From: DASQZJ01 sp035638775 | GTDB lineage: Bacteria; Pseudomonadota; Gammaproteobacteria; UBA5335; SLRW01 | NCBI GenBank assembly: GCA_035638775.1 | Contig: DASQZJ010000043.1 | Coordinates: 1-64,000, forward strand | Reading direction: 5' to 3' | Length of the DNA: 64,000 nucleotides | Shown: positions 49,092 through 56,962 of the stretch, one piece after another | Position numbering within the stretch: the stretch's first letter is position 1 | Layout of the letters: each line of letters starts with the position of its first letter | Position numbers and translations under genes: made by a program | The notes under the pieces: generated by a model | Databases searched by the model: none | Told to the model about the DNA's origin: nothing | What the model saw: the letters and a program-made list of their open reading frames with translations, nothing else

Positions 49092-50368
49092 GGGTCGTGC
49101 CCGTCCCAGACCGTCTCGCCGGCGACCAGGGTGTGCAGCACGCGTCCCGGGAGCTCGCGTCCCAGGAACGGGGAGTTGTGCCCCCCGCTGTGCATGTCCC
49201 CGCTTCGCAGCACCCGGCGGAATTCCGGGTCGACGATGCACAGGTCGGCCGGTGCGCCGGGACCGAGGTGGCCGCCCGCAAGGCCGAGCAGCCGCGCCGG
49301 CCCCAGGCTGAGCCGCTCGACCAGCCCCGCCGGGTCGAGCAGGCCCTGTTCGACCAGCGTCAGTGCCAGGCCGAGAAGGGTGTCGAGGCCGGATGCGCCC
49401 GGTGCGGTGGCGCCGAACGGCGCACGCTTCGCATCGCCGCCCAGGGGCCGGTGATCGGCACACACGATGCCCAGCGTGCCGTCGGCCACGCCGGCGCGCA
49501 GGACCTGGCGGTCGTCCTCGCCGCGCAGGGGCGGAACCAGGTGGCAGCTGGTGTCGAAGCCCTCGATATCGCGGTCGGTGAGGAGCAGGTTGTGGGCCGC
49601 CACGTCCGCGGTCACGGGCAGGCCGCTCTCCCGGGCCCGGCGCACCTGGTCGACCGCGTCGGCCGCCGACAGCCGGCAGAAGTGCACCCGGGCGCCGGTG
49701 AGCTCGATCAGCGCCAGGTCGCGGGCGACGCCGATGACCTCCGCGGCCGGTGGAATCCCGGGGAGCCCGAGCCGGGTGGCCACCTCGCCCTCGTGCACGC
49801 AGCCCCCTTCCGAGAGTCCGGGGTCCTGGGGGTGCAGCAGCACGGGCAGGTTGTGGCTGGACGCGTACTCGAGCGCGCGTCGCAGGATCAGGCTGTTGGG
49901 GACCGGCCGGCGGCCGTTGCTCATGGCGGGGCAGCCCGTCTCGCGCAGGGCGCCCATCTCGGTCAGGTGCTCGCCGTCCAGGCCGCGGGTCAGGGCGCCC
50001 AGGGTCACCACCCGCGCGCGGCCGTGGCGGGCGGCGTGCAGGTGGATCAGCTCGGCGGCCGCCGGCGTGTCGATGCAGGGGGCCAGGTCCGGAGGGGTGC
50101 AAAGCGTGGTGATGCCGCCCGCCACGGCCGCGAGGGTCTCGCGCCGCAGGGCGTCCGCGGGATCACCGCCGCCCAGGTGCGCGCTGAGCTCGATCAGGCC
50201 GGGCAGCACCAGGCACCCGCGCGCATCGATCTCGCGCTCGGCGCGGAAGCCGCGCGGTGCACGTCCGACGCCGGCGACGCGTCCCTGGTCCAGGTAGAGG
50301 TCCAGCTCGCCGTCCCGGTCCTGGGCCGGGTCGACCAGGCGTCCGCCGCGGATGCGGATGCGTGTCAT
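49088..50368 (-). CDS. pyrX: Non-catalytic dihydroorotase-like subunit of aspartate carbamoyltransferase
   Basis: A 426-residue dihydroorotase homologue that has lost its active site. The usual D-x-H-x-H metal motif reads GLIELSAHLGGGDP (Ser62 instead of the first His), and the later metal His reads VHFCRLSAADA (Arg). The fold is otherwise kept, with GGITTLCTPPDLAPCIDTPA, NLPVLLHPQDPGLSEGG and GIVCADHRPLGGDAK. In Pseudomonas the equivalent pyrC' product is needed for assembly of the PyrB dodecamer. A true dihydroorotase must be elsewhere. The start overlaps the pyrB stop by four bases, supporting stoichiometric assembly. Confidence 0.88.
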   Translation of the reverse strand: MTRIRIRGGRLVDPAQDRDGELDLYLDQGRVAGVGRAPRGFRAEREIDARGCLVLPGLIELSAHLGGGDPADALRRETLAAVAGGITTLCTPPDLAPCIDTPAAAELIHLHAARHGRARVVTLGALTRGLDGEHLTEMGALRETGCPAMSNGRRPVPNSLILRRALEYASSHNLPVLLHPQDPGLSEGGCVHEGEVATRLGLPGIPPAAEVIGVARDLALIELTGARVHFCRLSAADAVDQVRRARESGLPVTADVAAHNLLLTDRDIEGFDTSCHLVPPLRGEDDRQVLRAGVADGTLGIVCADHRPLGGDAKRAPFGATAPGASGLDTLLGLALTLVEQGLLDPAGLVERLSLGPARLLGLAGGHLGPGAPADLCIVDPEFRRVLRSGDMHSGGHNSPFLGRELPGRVLHTLVAGETVWDGHDP

Positions 50369-51327
50369 CCGGCCTCCCCCCCGCGACTGCCGAGCGTCAT
50401 CGCCATCACCGCCATGCGTACGGCGATGCCGTTGGTGACCTGCTGCAGGATCACCGAGCGCGGGCCGTCGGCGACCTCGGAGGCGATTTCGACCCCGCGA
50501 TTGATCGGGCCCGGGTGCATCACGATGGCGTCGTCGCGGGTCCTGCGCAGGCGCTCGGGCGTGAGACCGTAATAGCGGAAGTATTCCGCTTCGCTGGGCA
50601 GGTGGGCGCCCCGCATGCGCTCGCGCTGCAGGCGCAGGGTGACGACCACGTCGGAGCCTTCCAGGGCGGGCTCCAGCCGGTGATAGACCTTTACCCCCAG
50701 CTCCTCGATGTTGCGGGGAAGCAGCGTCGCCGGCGCGGCGACGCGGATCTCGGGCACGCCGAGGGCCCGCAGCACGTGGATCTGCGAGCGTGCCACGCGG
50801 GAGTGGAGAATGTCGCCGACGATGGTCACGACCAGGTTCTCGAGGTCGGGACGCCGGGTGCGGATGGTGAACGCGTCCAGCAGCGCCTGCGTAGGGTGGG
50901 CGTGGTAGCCGTCGCCGGCGTTGAGCACGCTGACGTGGGGCGCGGCGTGCTGGGCGAAGAAATGCGCGGCTCCGCTCTGGTTGTGGCGGACCACGAACAT
51001 GTCGACCTGCATCGCCTCGAGGTTGCGCAGCGTATCCAGCAGCGTTTCGCCCTTGCGCGTGGAGGAGTGTTCGATGTCGAGATTGAGCACGTCCGCCGAC
51101 AGGCGCTTGGCTGCCAGCTCGAAGGTCATGCGCGTGCGCGTGCTGGGCTCGAAGAACAGGTTCACGACGGTCCTGCCCCGCAGCAGCGGAACCTTCTTGA
51201 CGGGGCGCTCGGTCACGGAGATGAACGATTCGGCGGTGTCGAGAATGGCGGTGATCAGGTCCCGGGACAGGCCTTCGATGGTGAGCAGATGCCTCAGCCG
51301 TCCGGATTCGTCTACCTGTAGATCCAT
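50365..51327 (-). CDS. pyrB: Aspartate carbamoyltransferase catalytic subunit
   Basis: A 320-residue transcarbamoylase. LFFEPSTRTRMTFELAAKRL carries the carbamoyl-phosphate motif STRTR; AGDGYHAHPTQALLDAFTI, VGDILHSRVARSQ, and IVMHPGPINRGVEI complete the active site. The N-terminal extension of about 12 residues before LRHLLTIEGL is typical of the Pseudomonas-type class A enzyme that associates with PyrC'. GGAG lies three bases before the ATG. It lies between pyrR and pyrX in the usual order. Confidence 0.95.
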   Translation of the reverse strand: MDLQVDESGRLRHLLTIEGLSRDLITAILDTAESFISVTERPVKKVPLLRGRTVVNLFFEPSTRTRMTFELAAKRLSADVLNLDIEHSSTRKGETLLDTLRNLEAMQVDMFVVRHNQSGAAHFFAQHAAPHVSVLNAGDGYHAHPTQALLDAFTIRTRRPDLENLVVTIVGDILHSRVARSQIHVLRALGVPEIRVAAPATLLPRNIEELGVKVYHRLEPALEGSDVVVTLRLQRERMRGAHLPSEAEYFRYYGLTPERLRRTRDDAIVMHPGPINRGVEIASEVADGPRSVILQQVTNGIAVRMAVMAMTLGSRGGEAG

Positions 51328-51364
51328 GTTCTCCGTATTCCGCGCCCCCGGCCGCGGGCGGTCG

Positions 51365-51889
51365 TCAGGATGCGCCGACCAGGTGGAGCTCCAGCGGGTC
51401 CGGGCCGTACAGTTTAATGTGTTCGTGCGCGCCCGGCGAGCAGCGCCTGCCGGCGACGTCGGGACTGACGGGCAGCTCCCGTCCGCTGCGCTGTACCAGC
51501 ACGGCCAGCCGCACGCTCGCGGGGCGGCCGTAGTCGAAGATCTCGTTCAGCGCCGCACGCACGGTGCGCCCGGTGTAGAGCACATCGTCGACCAGGACGA
51601 TCTCGCGGTCCTCGACCTCGAACGGGAGCCGGGATGGCCGCACGCGGGGCTGCATCCCGATGCGGCTGAAGTCGTCGCGATAGAAGCTGATGTCCAGCGT
51701 GCCGATCTCGGGCGCCACCGTCCTGCGCGCCGCCAGCCGGGGATGCAGGCGCTGTGCCAGCCAGAATCCGCCGGTATGGATGCCGACCACCCCGGGCGGC
51801 TGCGCCGCGTCCGGCCCGAGCAGCCCGACCAGCTCGTCGGCGAGAGCCTCGAGCACGTCGTCGATCTCGGCCTCATCCATGAGCTTCAT
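51365..51889 (-). CDS. pyrR: PyrR-type pyrimidine regulator/uracil phosphoribosyltransferase
   Basis: A 174-residue phosphoribosyltransferase. The PRPP motif is IVLVDDVLYTGRTVRAAL; VVGIHTGGFWLAQRL and LDISFYRDDFSRIG are PyrR hallmarks. In Gram-positive bacteria PyrR attenuates pyr mRNA; in Pseudomonas it is also implicated in control of pyrimidine genes. I see no anti-terminator structure in the 37-base gap to pyrB. It overlaps ruvX by 17 bases. A uracil phosphoribosyltransferase activity is likely. Confidence 0.9.
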   Translation of the reverse strand: MKLMDEAEIDDVLEALADELVGLLGPDAAQPPGVVGIHTGGFWLAQRLHPRLAARRTVAPEIGTLDISFYRDDFSRIGMQPRVRPSRLPFEVEDREIVLVDDVLYTGRTVRAALNEIFDYGRPASVRLAVLVQRSGRELPVSPDVAGRRCSPGAHEHIKLYGPDPLELHLVGAS

Positions 51890-52331
51890 CGGGTTGCTCC
51901 ATGAAAGTTTCGAGGATCAGGACCGCCGCCAGCGCGTCGACCTCGCCGCGGCGGATGCGCCGGCGCCGCCCCGCGCTCCGCGCCCGGCGCAGGCGCTCGC
52001 GTGCCTCGATCGAGCTCAGACGCTCGTCCACCAGGCGGACCGGGAGTCCGAACCGGCCGTGCAGGCGGTCCGCGAAGCGCCGCGCGGCCTCCGTGAGCGC
52101 GTGCGGCGTGCCGTCCATGGACAGCGGCAGGCCGACCACCAGCAAGTCCGGCCGCCACTCGTCGATGAGCTCACCGACCGCGGTCATCAACGCCTCACGG
52201 GAACGCCGCGTCAACGTGCCGAGGGGACGCCCGGAGCCGGCGGCGGGCCGGGCCACGGCGACCCCGATGCGCCGTTCGCCGTAATCGAATCCCAGCAGCG
52301 TGCCGTGATGCACGGCCGGGAATTCAGGCAT
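51873..52331 (-). CDS. ruvX: YqgF/RuvX-type nuclease
   Basis: A 152-residue RNase-H-fold protein. LLGFDYGERRIGVAVA is the catalytic first strand with Asp; LLVVGLPLSMDG and LVDERLSSIEA complete the conserved core, ending near VDALAAVLILETF (final Asp). Its E. coli homologue acts in 16S rRNA 5'-end processing and has been proposed as a Holliday-junction resolvase. It overlaps yqgE by eight bases and pyrR by 17, so translation of the block is coupled. Confidence 0.92.
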   Translation of the reverse strand: MPEFPAVHHGTLLGFDYGERRIGVAVARPAAGSGRPLGTLTRRSREALMTAVGELIDEWRPDLLVVGLPLSMDGTPHALTEAARRFADRLHGRFGLPVRLVDERLSSIEARERLRRARSAGRRRRIRRGEVDALAAVLILETFMEQPDEAHG

Positions 52332-52887
52332 GCCCCGCCTGGCCGCTGAGGCGGGCCAGGTCGACGCCCAGCAGGCCGGCCGCGACCTCCCAGCGTCGCT
52401 CCCAGGGGGTCTGGAACAGGAGCTCGCTGTCGGCCGGCAGGCTCAGCCAGGCGTTGTCGAGCATCTCCTGCTCGAGCTGGCCGGGACCCCAGCCGGCGTA
52501 GCCGAGCACGATCAGGAAGTCGGCCGGTCCCTCGCCCCGGGCGAGCGCGCTGAGGATGTCCCGCGAGCTGGTGACGCTGATCTCCGCGCTCACCTGCAGG
52601 GTGGCGCTCCAGCCCTCGTCGGCGGGGTGCAGGACGAAACCCCGCTCGGGACTCACCGGACCGCCGAAGAACAGCAGCGCGTCCAGGTCCTCCCGTACCG
52701 GCACCTCGAGCTCCATCTGCGACATGATGTCGCTCAGGTGCAGCTCGCTGGGCCGGTTGATGATCAGTCCCAACGCTCCCTCGTCGTTGTGCTCGCAGAT
52801 GTAGGTCACGGTCTGGGAGAAATTCGGATCCGCGAGCGTGGGCATCGCAATGAGACACTGGTTGTGAAGATAGCCGCTGCCGCTCAT
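52324..52887 (-). CDS. yqgE: YqgE/AlgH family protein
   Basis: A 187-residue conserved protein. CLIAMPTLADPNFSQTVTYI with CEHNDEGALGLIINRP is the family opening; LLFFGGPVSPERGFVLH and VLGYAGWGPGQLEQEMLDNAW are the other hallmark segments. Known as AlgH in Pseudomonas, of uncertain function. It overlaps ruvX, a near-universal pairing. The region before its ATG carries a repeat remnant (52896-52924) and no recognisable ribosome-binding site. Confidence 0.9.
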   Translation of the reverse strand: MSGSGYLHNQCLIAMPTLADPNFSQTVTYICEHNDEGALGLIINRPSELHLSDIMSQMELEVPVREDLDALLFFGGPVSPERGFVLHPADEGWSATLQVSAEISVTSSRDILSALARGEGPADFLIVLGYAGWGPGQLEQEMLDNAWLSLPADSELLFQTPWERRWEVAAGLLGVDLARLSGQAGHA

Positions 52888-52895
52888 GAAGGGAT

Positions 52896-52924
52896 GATAC
52901 TAACCCGTCCAGAGGGAATGCCAC
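52896..52924. repeat. Remnant of the intergenic repeat, copy C
   Basis: GATACTAACCCGTCCAGAGG plus GAATGCCAC matches the left part of copy A (10455-10483) at 23 of 29 positions. Only this module is present. It lies nine bases before the yqgE ATG (minus strand) and may supply its leader. Confidence 0.45.
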
Positions 52925-52957
52925 CTCGGACCGACGGCCGGCGCCCCGGCCGCGCTG

Positions 52958-53920
52958 TCACGAGCCCTGGCCGGGGCTGGCGTAGACCGCGCTCTTGGCC
53001 GTGGCCTGGCCGTCACCCGCGAGAAACCGCCACTCGTAGGCGAAATGGATGGTGCGGGCATCCTTGCGCATGGCGCGCGAGAACGGGGCGAACGGTGCCG
53101 CCAGGCGCAGGATGCGCAGCACCGCGCGATCCAGGACCTTGTGGTGCGAAGGCTTGACGATCCGCACGTTGCGCAGGCTGCCGTCCGCGTTCACGGCCAC
53201 CTCGACGGTCACCGTTCCCGATAGTCCCGCGCGTGCGGCCTGGTCCGGGAAGTGCAGGTTGCCCACCTGCTCGACCTTTCGTCGCCAGTCCGTCAGGTAG
53301 GGGGCGTACACGCTCGAACGGGTGTTGACCGAGATGAACTTGTCCCGCGGGTCGCGACTGCTGGCGCGGGCCGTGCGGGTGCGGTCGTCGGTCCCGCGTC
53401 GGTCCGGACGGCTGCGCTCGACCAGGCGGGAGAGCCGCAGCACGTGGCGGCTCTCGGTGTTCACCGCGCGCGCGGCACTCGGCGCCTGGCGCGGCGATTC
53501 CAGCGCCGTCACCAGCTGCTGCGCCACGCGCGTGGCGGAGGCCCGGGTGGCATCGGGGTCGAGCTGGGGGATGTCCGACGGCGATGCGAACGCCAGGTCC
53601 GCGGCGTCGGGCAGGCCGGCGTGGTCCATCGCCGCCGGCGTCGCCATGGCGCTGCGCGGCCGCACGTGCCGCCGGGTATTGCCGTTGCCGCGCTGGTTGA
53701 TCTGGGCCAGGTAGTCGGGGCTGTCCGGTCGCGCCGTCTGGCGGCCGGTCACCAGCGTGACCTCCAGCCGCGACTGCAGGGGCGAGTCGAAGGCCTTCGA
53801 CGAGAAGCCGATGCCCAGGATGATGATGCCGTGCACCAGCGCGGCGAAGAACAGCGTGGTCACCAGCCGGTCACGGCTCGTGATCTCACGGCTCTCCAGG
53901 GCGGGTGACGGACTGTTCAT
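52958..53920 (-). CDS. tonB: TonB family energy-transducing protein
   Basis: A 320-residue protein with one N-terminal membrane helix (RLVTTLFFAALVHGIIILGIG, about 16-36), a long disordered middle (residues 60-220) and a C-terminal TonB domain: YLTDWRRKVEQVGNLHFPDQ, LSGTVTVEVAVNADGSL, and IVKPSHHKVLDRAVLRIL. Unlike classical TonB the linker is not Pro-rich but Arg/Ser/Ala-rich. Its place beside gshB and the pil cluster matches Pseudomonas TonB3, which is required for twitching motility. I chose the ATG at 53920, with GGGGGGAT six bases upstream. Confidence 0.85.
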   Translation of the reverse strand: MNSPSPALESREITSRDRLVTTLFFAALVHGIIILGIGFSSKAFDSPLQSRLEVTLVTGRQTARPDSPDYLAQINQRGNGNTRRHVRPRSAMATPAAMDHAGLPDAADLAFASPSDIPQLDPDATRASATRVAQQLVTALESPRQAPSAARAVNTESRHVLRLSRLVERSRPDRRGTDDRTRTARASSRDPRDKFISVNTRSSVYAPYLTDWRRKVEQVGNLHFPDQAARAGLSGTVTVEVAVNADGSLRNVRIVKPSHHKVLDRAVLRILRLAAPFAPFSRAMRKDARTIHFAYEWRFLAGDGQATAKSAVYASPGQGS

Positions 53921-54019
53921 GCGATCCCCCCGGTCCACTGCAACAGAGTCTATACCGCGCAAAGGCCGCGCAGGAACCGCGCATCGTGAATCCGGTGCCG
54001 CGCGGCGGCCCGGGGCAGG

Positions 54020-54985
54020 TCATCGATCACGGGGGCTCCGTTCGAGCCGGCCGGCGATCGCGTCCATCAGTGTGCCGGCGATGTTGATCCCGTACTGGGC
54101 GTCCAGCTCGCGTACGCAGGTCGGGCTGGTGACGTTGATCTCGGTGAGGTAGTCACCGATCACGTCGAGCCCCACGAACAGCAGGCCCTTGTCCCGCGCG
54201 ACCGGGGCTACCTGCTCGCAGATCCACCGGTCGCGCCGGGTCAGGGCGCGTCCCTCGCCGCGCCCGCCCGCGGCGAGGTTGCCGCGCAATTCGCCGGCCG
54301 CCGGGATCCGGGCGAGAGCGTAGGGCACCGGCTCCCCGTCGATCAGCAGGATGCGCTTGTCGCCTTCCGTGATCTCCGGCAGATAGCGCTGCGCCATGGC
54401 GAAACGCCGGCCGCGACCGGTGAGCGTTTCCAGGATCACGCTGGTGTTCGGGTCCCCGGTGCGTACCCGGAATATCGAAGTCCCGCCCATGCCGTCCAGC
54501 GGCTTGACGATGATGTCGCCGTGCTCGCCCAGGAAGTCGCGCATGCGCTGCATGCTGCTGCAGATCAGCGTCGGCGGACAGCACTGCGGGAACCAGGCGG
54601 TGTAGACCTTCTCGCTCACGTCGCGCAGGGCGGCGGGACGGTTGACCACGAGCACACCTTCGTCCTCGGCGCGCTCCAGCACGTAGGTCGAATAGATGTA
54701 CTCCAGGTCGAAGGGCGGGTCCTTGCGCATCAGGATCACGTCGAGCTCGGCGAGCGGACCGTCGTGCTCCTCTCCGAGCGAGTACCAGTCGGCGTTGCTG
54801 TCGGCCACCGTGAGCCGGCGTCGGCGCGCCCGGGGCTCGCCGTGCCGCAGGTACAGGTCGGCGGGCTCCACGTATTCGATCCGCCAGTCCCGGCGCTGGC
54901 ATTCCAGCAGCATCGCCAGCGTCGTGTCCTTCCACGGCTTGATGCCGCCGATGGGATCCATCACCACCCCGACCGTGATGCTCAT
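54020..54985 (-). CDS. gshB: Glutathione synthetase
   Basis: A 321-residue ATP-grasp enzyme that adds glycine to gamma-glutamylcysteine. The opening ITVGVVMDPIGGIKPWKDTT, VILMRKDPPFDLEYIYSTY, IIVKPLDGMGGTSIFRV (ATP-binding), QRYLPEITEGDKRILLIDGE and LTEINVTSPTCVRELDA are all typical. Start at the ATG at 54985, where the conserved MSITVGVVM begins. It is divergent from pilG across a 346-base gap, as in P. aeruginosa. Confidence 0.95.
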   Translation of the reverse strand: MSITVGVVMDPIGGIKPWKDTTLAMLLECQRRDWRIEYVEPADLYLRHGEPRARRRRLTVADSNADWYSLGEEHDGPLAELDVILMRKDPPFDLEYIYSTYVLERAEDEGVLVVNRPAALRDVSEKVYTAWFPQCCPPTLICSSMQRMRDFLGEHGDIIVKPLDGMGGTSIFRVRTGDPNTSVILETLTGRGRRFAMAQRYLPEITEGDKRILLIDGEPVPYALARIPAAGELRGNLAAGGRGEGRALTRRDRWICEQVAPVARDKGLLFVGLDVIGDYLTEINVTSPTCVRELDAQYGINIAGTLMDAIAGRLERSPRDR

Positions 54986-55331
54986 GCCAGGAAAAGCTCC
55001 CGTGGCTGGGTCCGCGCCGTCCGACCATCGGCGCTCGAATGGCCCTCCGACGGTGCATGACCGGTGTATTCTGGGGGTATCATAAACCTCGCCGGGAGGG
55101 GTATGGTAATAGCGGCGATCATAAAAGCATCCGCACGTGACCGGATGCATGGAACTCGAGCTCAGAGTGTGGTACAAGACTCGAAACCGTGAGAAAACCC
55201 GGCATTTATGGGCACCACTTGAGGTGTTTTGACAAGGAAGAAGAGCAGGCGCGTCCCGCTGGAGGCACGCCGGGGTTTCGAGCCACAGGGCTGCCGGCGA
55301 GCGCCCGCCACACGCGCAAGGGGTCAAGGTC
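54986..55331. other. 346-bp divergent intergenic region between gshB and pilG
   Basis: No protein gene is supported. It is more AT-rich than its surroundings. It contains a hairpin plus T-run oriented on the minus strand (listed separately), a TTGACA at 55231-55236 on the plus strand without a good -10 at the right spacing, and CACC-ACTTGA-GGTG followed by TTTTG near 55217-55235. Promoters for gshB and pilG must lie here but I cannot place them firmly. Confidence 0.45.
55123..55148 (-). terminator. Minus-strand intrinsic terminator between gshB and pilG
   Basis: On the minus strand GCATCCG-N8-CGGATGC is followed directly by TTTTAT. It is a good small Rho-independent terminator for a leftward transcript, 138 bases before the gshB start. 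It may end a short RNA or act as a gshB leader attenuator. Confidence 0.5.
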
Positions 55332-55844
55332 TTGGAGAAGCTAGCCGCATACGCCGAATATCCTTCCGCGCAGGCCGCCTCGGCCGTTGCGCGACGGGCC
55401 GTCAGCAGCGCGCCGCTGCATGAGCGGGGCGCGGCGGTACCGCGCACCAACGGTACCGGAGGTGCCGGCGACCTGCACGGGCTGAAGGTGATGGTCATCG
55501 ACGACAGCAAGACCATCCGCCGTACCGCCGAGACGCTCCTCCAGAAGGAGGGCTGCGAGGTCGTGGCCGCCAGCGACGGCTACGAGGCCCTCGCCAAGAT
55601 CGCGGATCATCGGCCGGACATGATCTTCGTCGACATCATGATGCCGCGGCTCGACGGCTATCAGACCTGTGCGCTGATCAAGCAGAACAAGGCCTTCCGC
55701 CGCATTCCGGTCATCCTGCTCTCGAGCAAGGACGGCCTGTTTGATCGCGCCCGCGGGCGCATCGTCGGATCGGAACAGTATCTCACCAAGCCGTTCACGC
55801 GGGACGAACTGATCGAAACGATCCGAAACTACATGCAGAAGTAG
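55332..55844 (+). CDS. pilG: Type IV pilus response regulator PilG
   Basis: A 170-residue single-domain receiver. The core LKVMVIDDSKTIRRTAETLL (51-70), phospho-acceptor D101 in FVDIMMPRLDGYQTCALIK, VILLSSKDGLFDRARGRIVG and QYLTKPFTRDEL are nearly as in P. aeruginosa PilG. About 45 residues of Ala/Arg-rich sequence precede the domain, absent from the 135-residue relative. The only usable start in this frame is TTG at 55332, so the extension looks real unless translation begins at a non-standard codon near 55470. PilG interacts with the CyaB/FimV machinery to raise cAMP and pilus extension. Confidence 0.88.
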   Translation: MEKLAAYAEYPSAQAASAVARRAVSSAPLHERGAAVPRTNGTGGAGDLHGLKVMVIDDSKTIRRTAETLLQKEGCEVVAASDGYEALAKIADHRPDMIFVDIMMPRLDGYQTCALIKQNKAFRRIPVILLSSKDGLFDRARGRIVGSEQYLTKPFTRDELIETIRNYMQK

Positions 55845-55934
55845 AACTGCCGAGGTCTCCCCGGGACCCCCAGCTCATCCGGGCGGTACCGAGAATATGG
55901 CGGTCTGGCAGATTCTTTGATGGGGGATCCAGCC

Positions 55935-56297
55935 ATGCCAAAAATACTAATCATCGACGACTCGCCCACCGAGGTCTACCTCCTGCAGAACATGGTCGAG
56001 AAACACGGCTTCGAGACCGTGGTGGCCAACAGCGGTGAGGAAGGGATCCAGCAGGCGATCGAAACCCAGCCGGACGCGATCATCATGGACATCGTCATGC
56101 CGGGCATGAGCGGTTTTCAGGCCACCCGACGCCTGAGCAAGGATGCCCAGACCGCCAATATTCCCGTGGTCATCGTGACGACCAAGGACCAGGAGACCGA
56201 CCGGATCTGGGGCCTGCGCCAGGGCGCCGTCGATTACATCATGAAGCCGGTCAAGGAGCAGGAGCTCGTCGACAAGCTGCGCGCCGCGATCGGCTGA
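55935..56297 (+). CDS. pilH: Type IV pilus response regulator PilH
   Basis: A 120-residue CheY-like receiver. DD at 8-9, acceptor D52 in AIIMDIVMPGMSGFQATRRL, VVIVTTKDQETDRIWGLRQGA and YIMKPVKEQELV match PilH. GGGGGAT lies before the ATG at 55935. PilH is the second output regulator of the Chp system, favouring pilus retraction or acting as phosphate sink. It lies 90 bases after pilG and 12 before pilI. Confidence 0.92.
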   Translation: MPKILIIDDSPTEVYLLQNMVEKHGFETVVANSGEEGIQQAIETQPDAIIMDIVMPGMSGFQATRRLSKDAQTANIPVVIVTTKDQETDRIWGLRQGAVDYIMKPVKEQELVDKLRAAIG

Positions 56298-56309
56298 GGT
56301 GCTGCGCGC

Positions 56310-56879
56310 ATGACGGGACTGGCCCGGTTCGCCGACGATCCGTTTCGTGCCCTGCAGGAGATCGAGCACCGGAGCCGCCAGGTATCCGGCCGGATCGGCA
56401 GCAGCGTTGCCGGTGCGCGCGGCGAGTGGGTCGGTCTGGGCTTTCGCTTCGGCACGCATCGCTTTACCGCGCCCCGGGACGAGGTTCGGGAGGTCCTGGT
56501 CTGCCCGCCGCTGACCCGGATCCCGGGAGCCAAGCCGTGGCTGCGGGGGGTGGGGAACCTGCGCGGAACCCTGCTTCCGGTGACCGACCTCGCCTACCTC
56601 ATGGAAGGGCGGGCAACCGCTTTGCGGGGGCACGCCACGCGGGTCGTGGTCCTGCGTCACCCGTCTTTCGCCGCCGGGTTCCTGGTGGAGGAAGTGTTCG
56701 GTTTCCAGCAGTTCATCGCCGACCAGGCGGTGCCGCCGCCGGCGGACTTGCCGGCGCCGTGCCGCGAATTCGTCACCGGCGCCTATCGGCAGGAGGAAAC
56801 CTGGCCGGTCATCAGCCTGCAGGCGCTGGCGGACAGCCAGGTGTTCCAGAACGCCGCCGACCGGGAGTACCTGATGTGA
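56310..56879 (+). CDS. pilI: CheW-like adaptor PilI
   Basis: A 189-residue CheW-domain protein. WVGLGFRFGTHRFTAPRDEV starts the domain at about 40; RIPGAKPWLRGVGNLRGTLLPV is the CheW core loop, and FLVEEVFGFQQF with FVTGAYRQEETWPVISL follow. It couples PilJ to ChpA. The N-terminal 38 residues are specific to PilI. The gene lies between pilH and pilJ in conserved order. Confidence 0.92.
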   Translation: MTGLARFADDPFRALQEIEHRSRQVSGRIGSSVAGARGEWVGLGFRFGTHRFTAPRDEVREVLVCPPLTRIPGAKPWLRGVGNLRGTLLPVTDLAYLMEGRATALRGHATRVVVLRHPSFAAGFLVEEVFGFQQFIADQAVPPPADLPAPCREFVTGAYRQEETWPVISLQALADSQVFQNAADREYLM

Positions 56880-56962
56880 CGGGCATGGGGGGGCGGACCA
56901 GGGGAGCCCTTCGCGAACACCGCCGGGGCGGCGGAGCACGGGTCGTCGCCTAAGGAGAAGCT

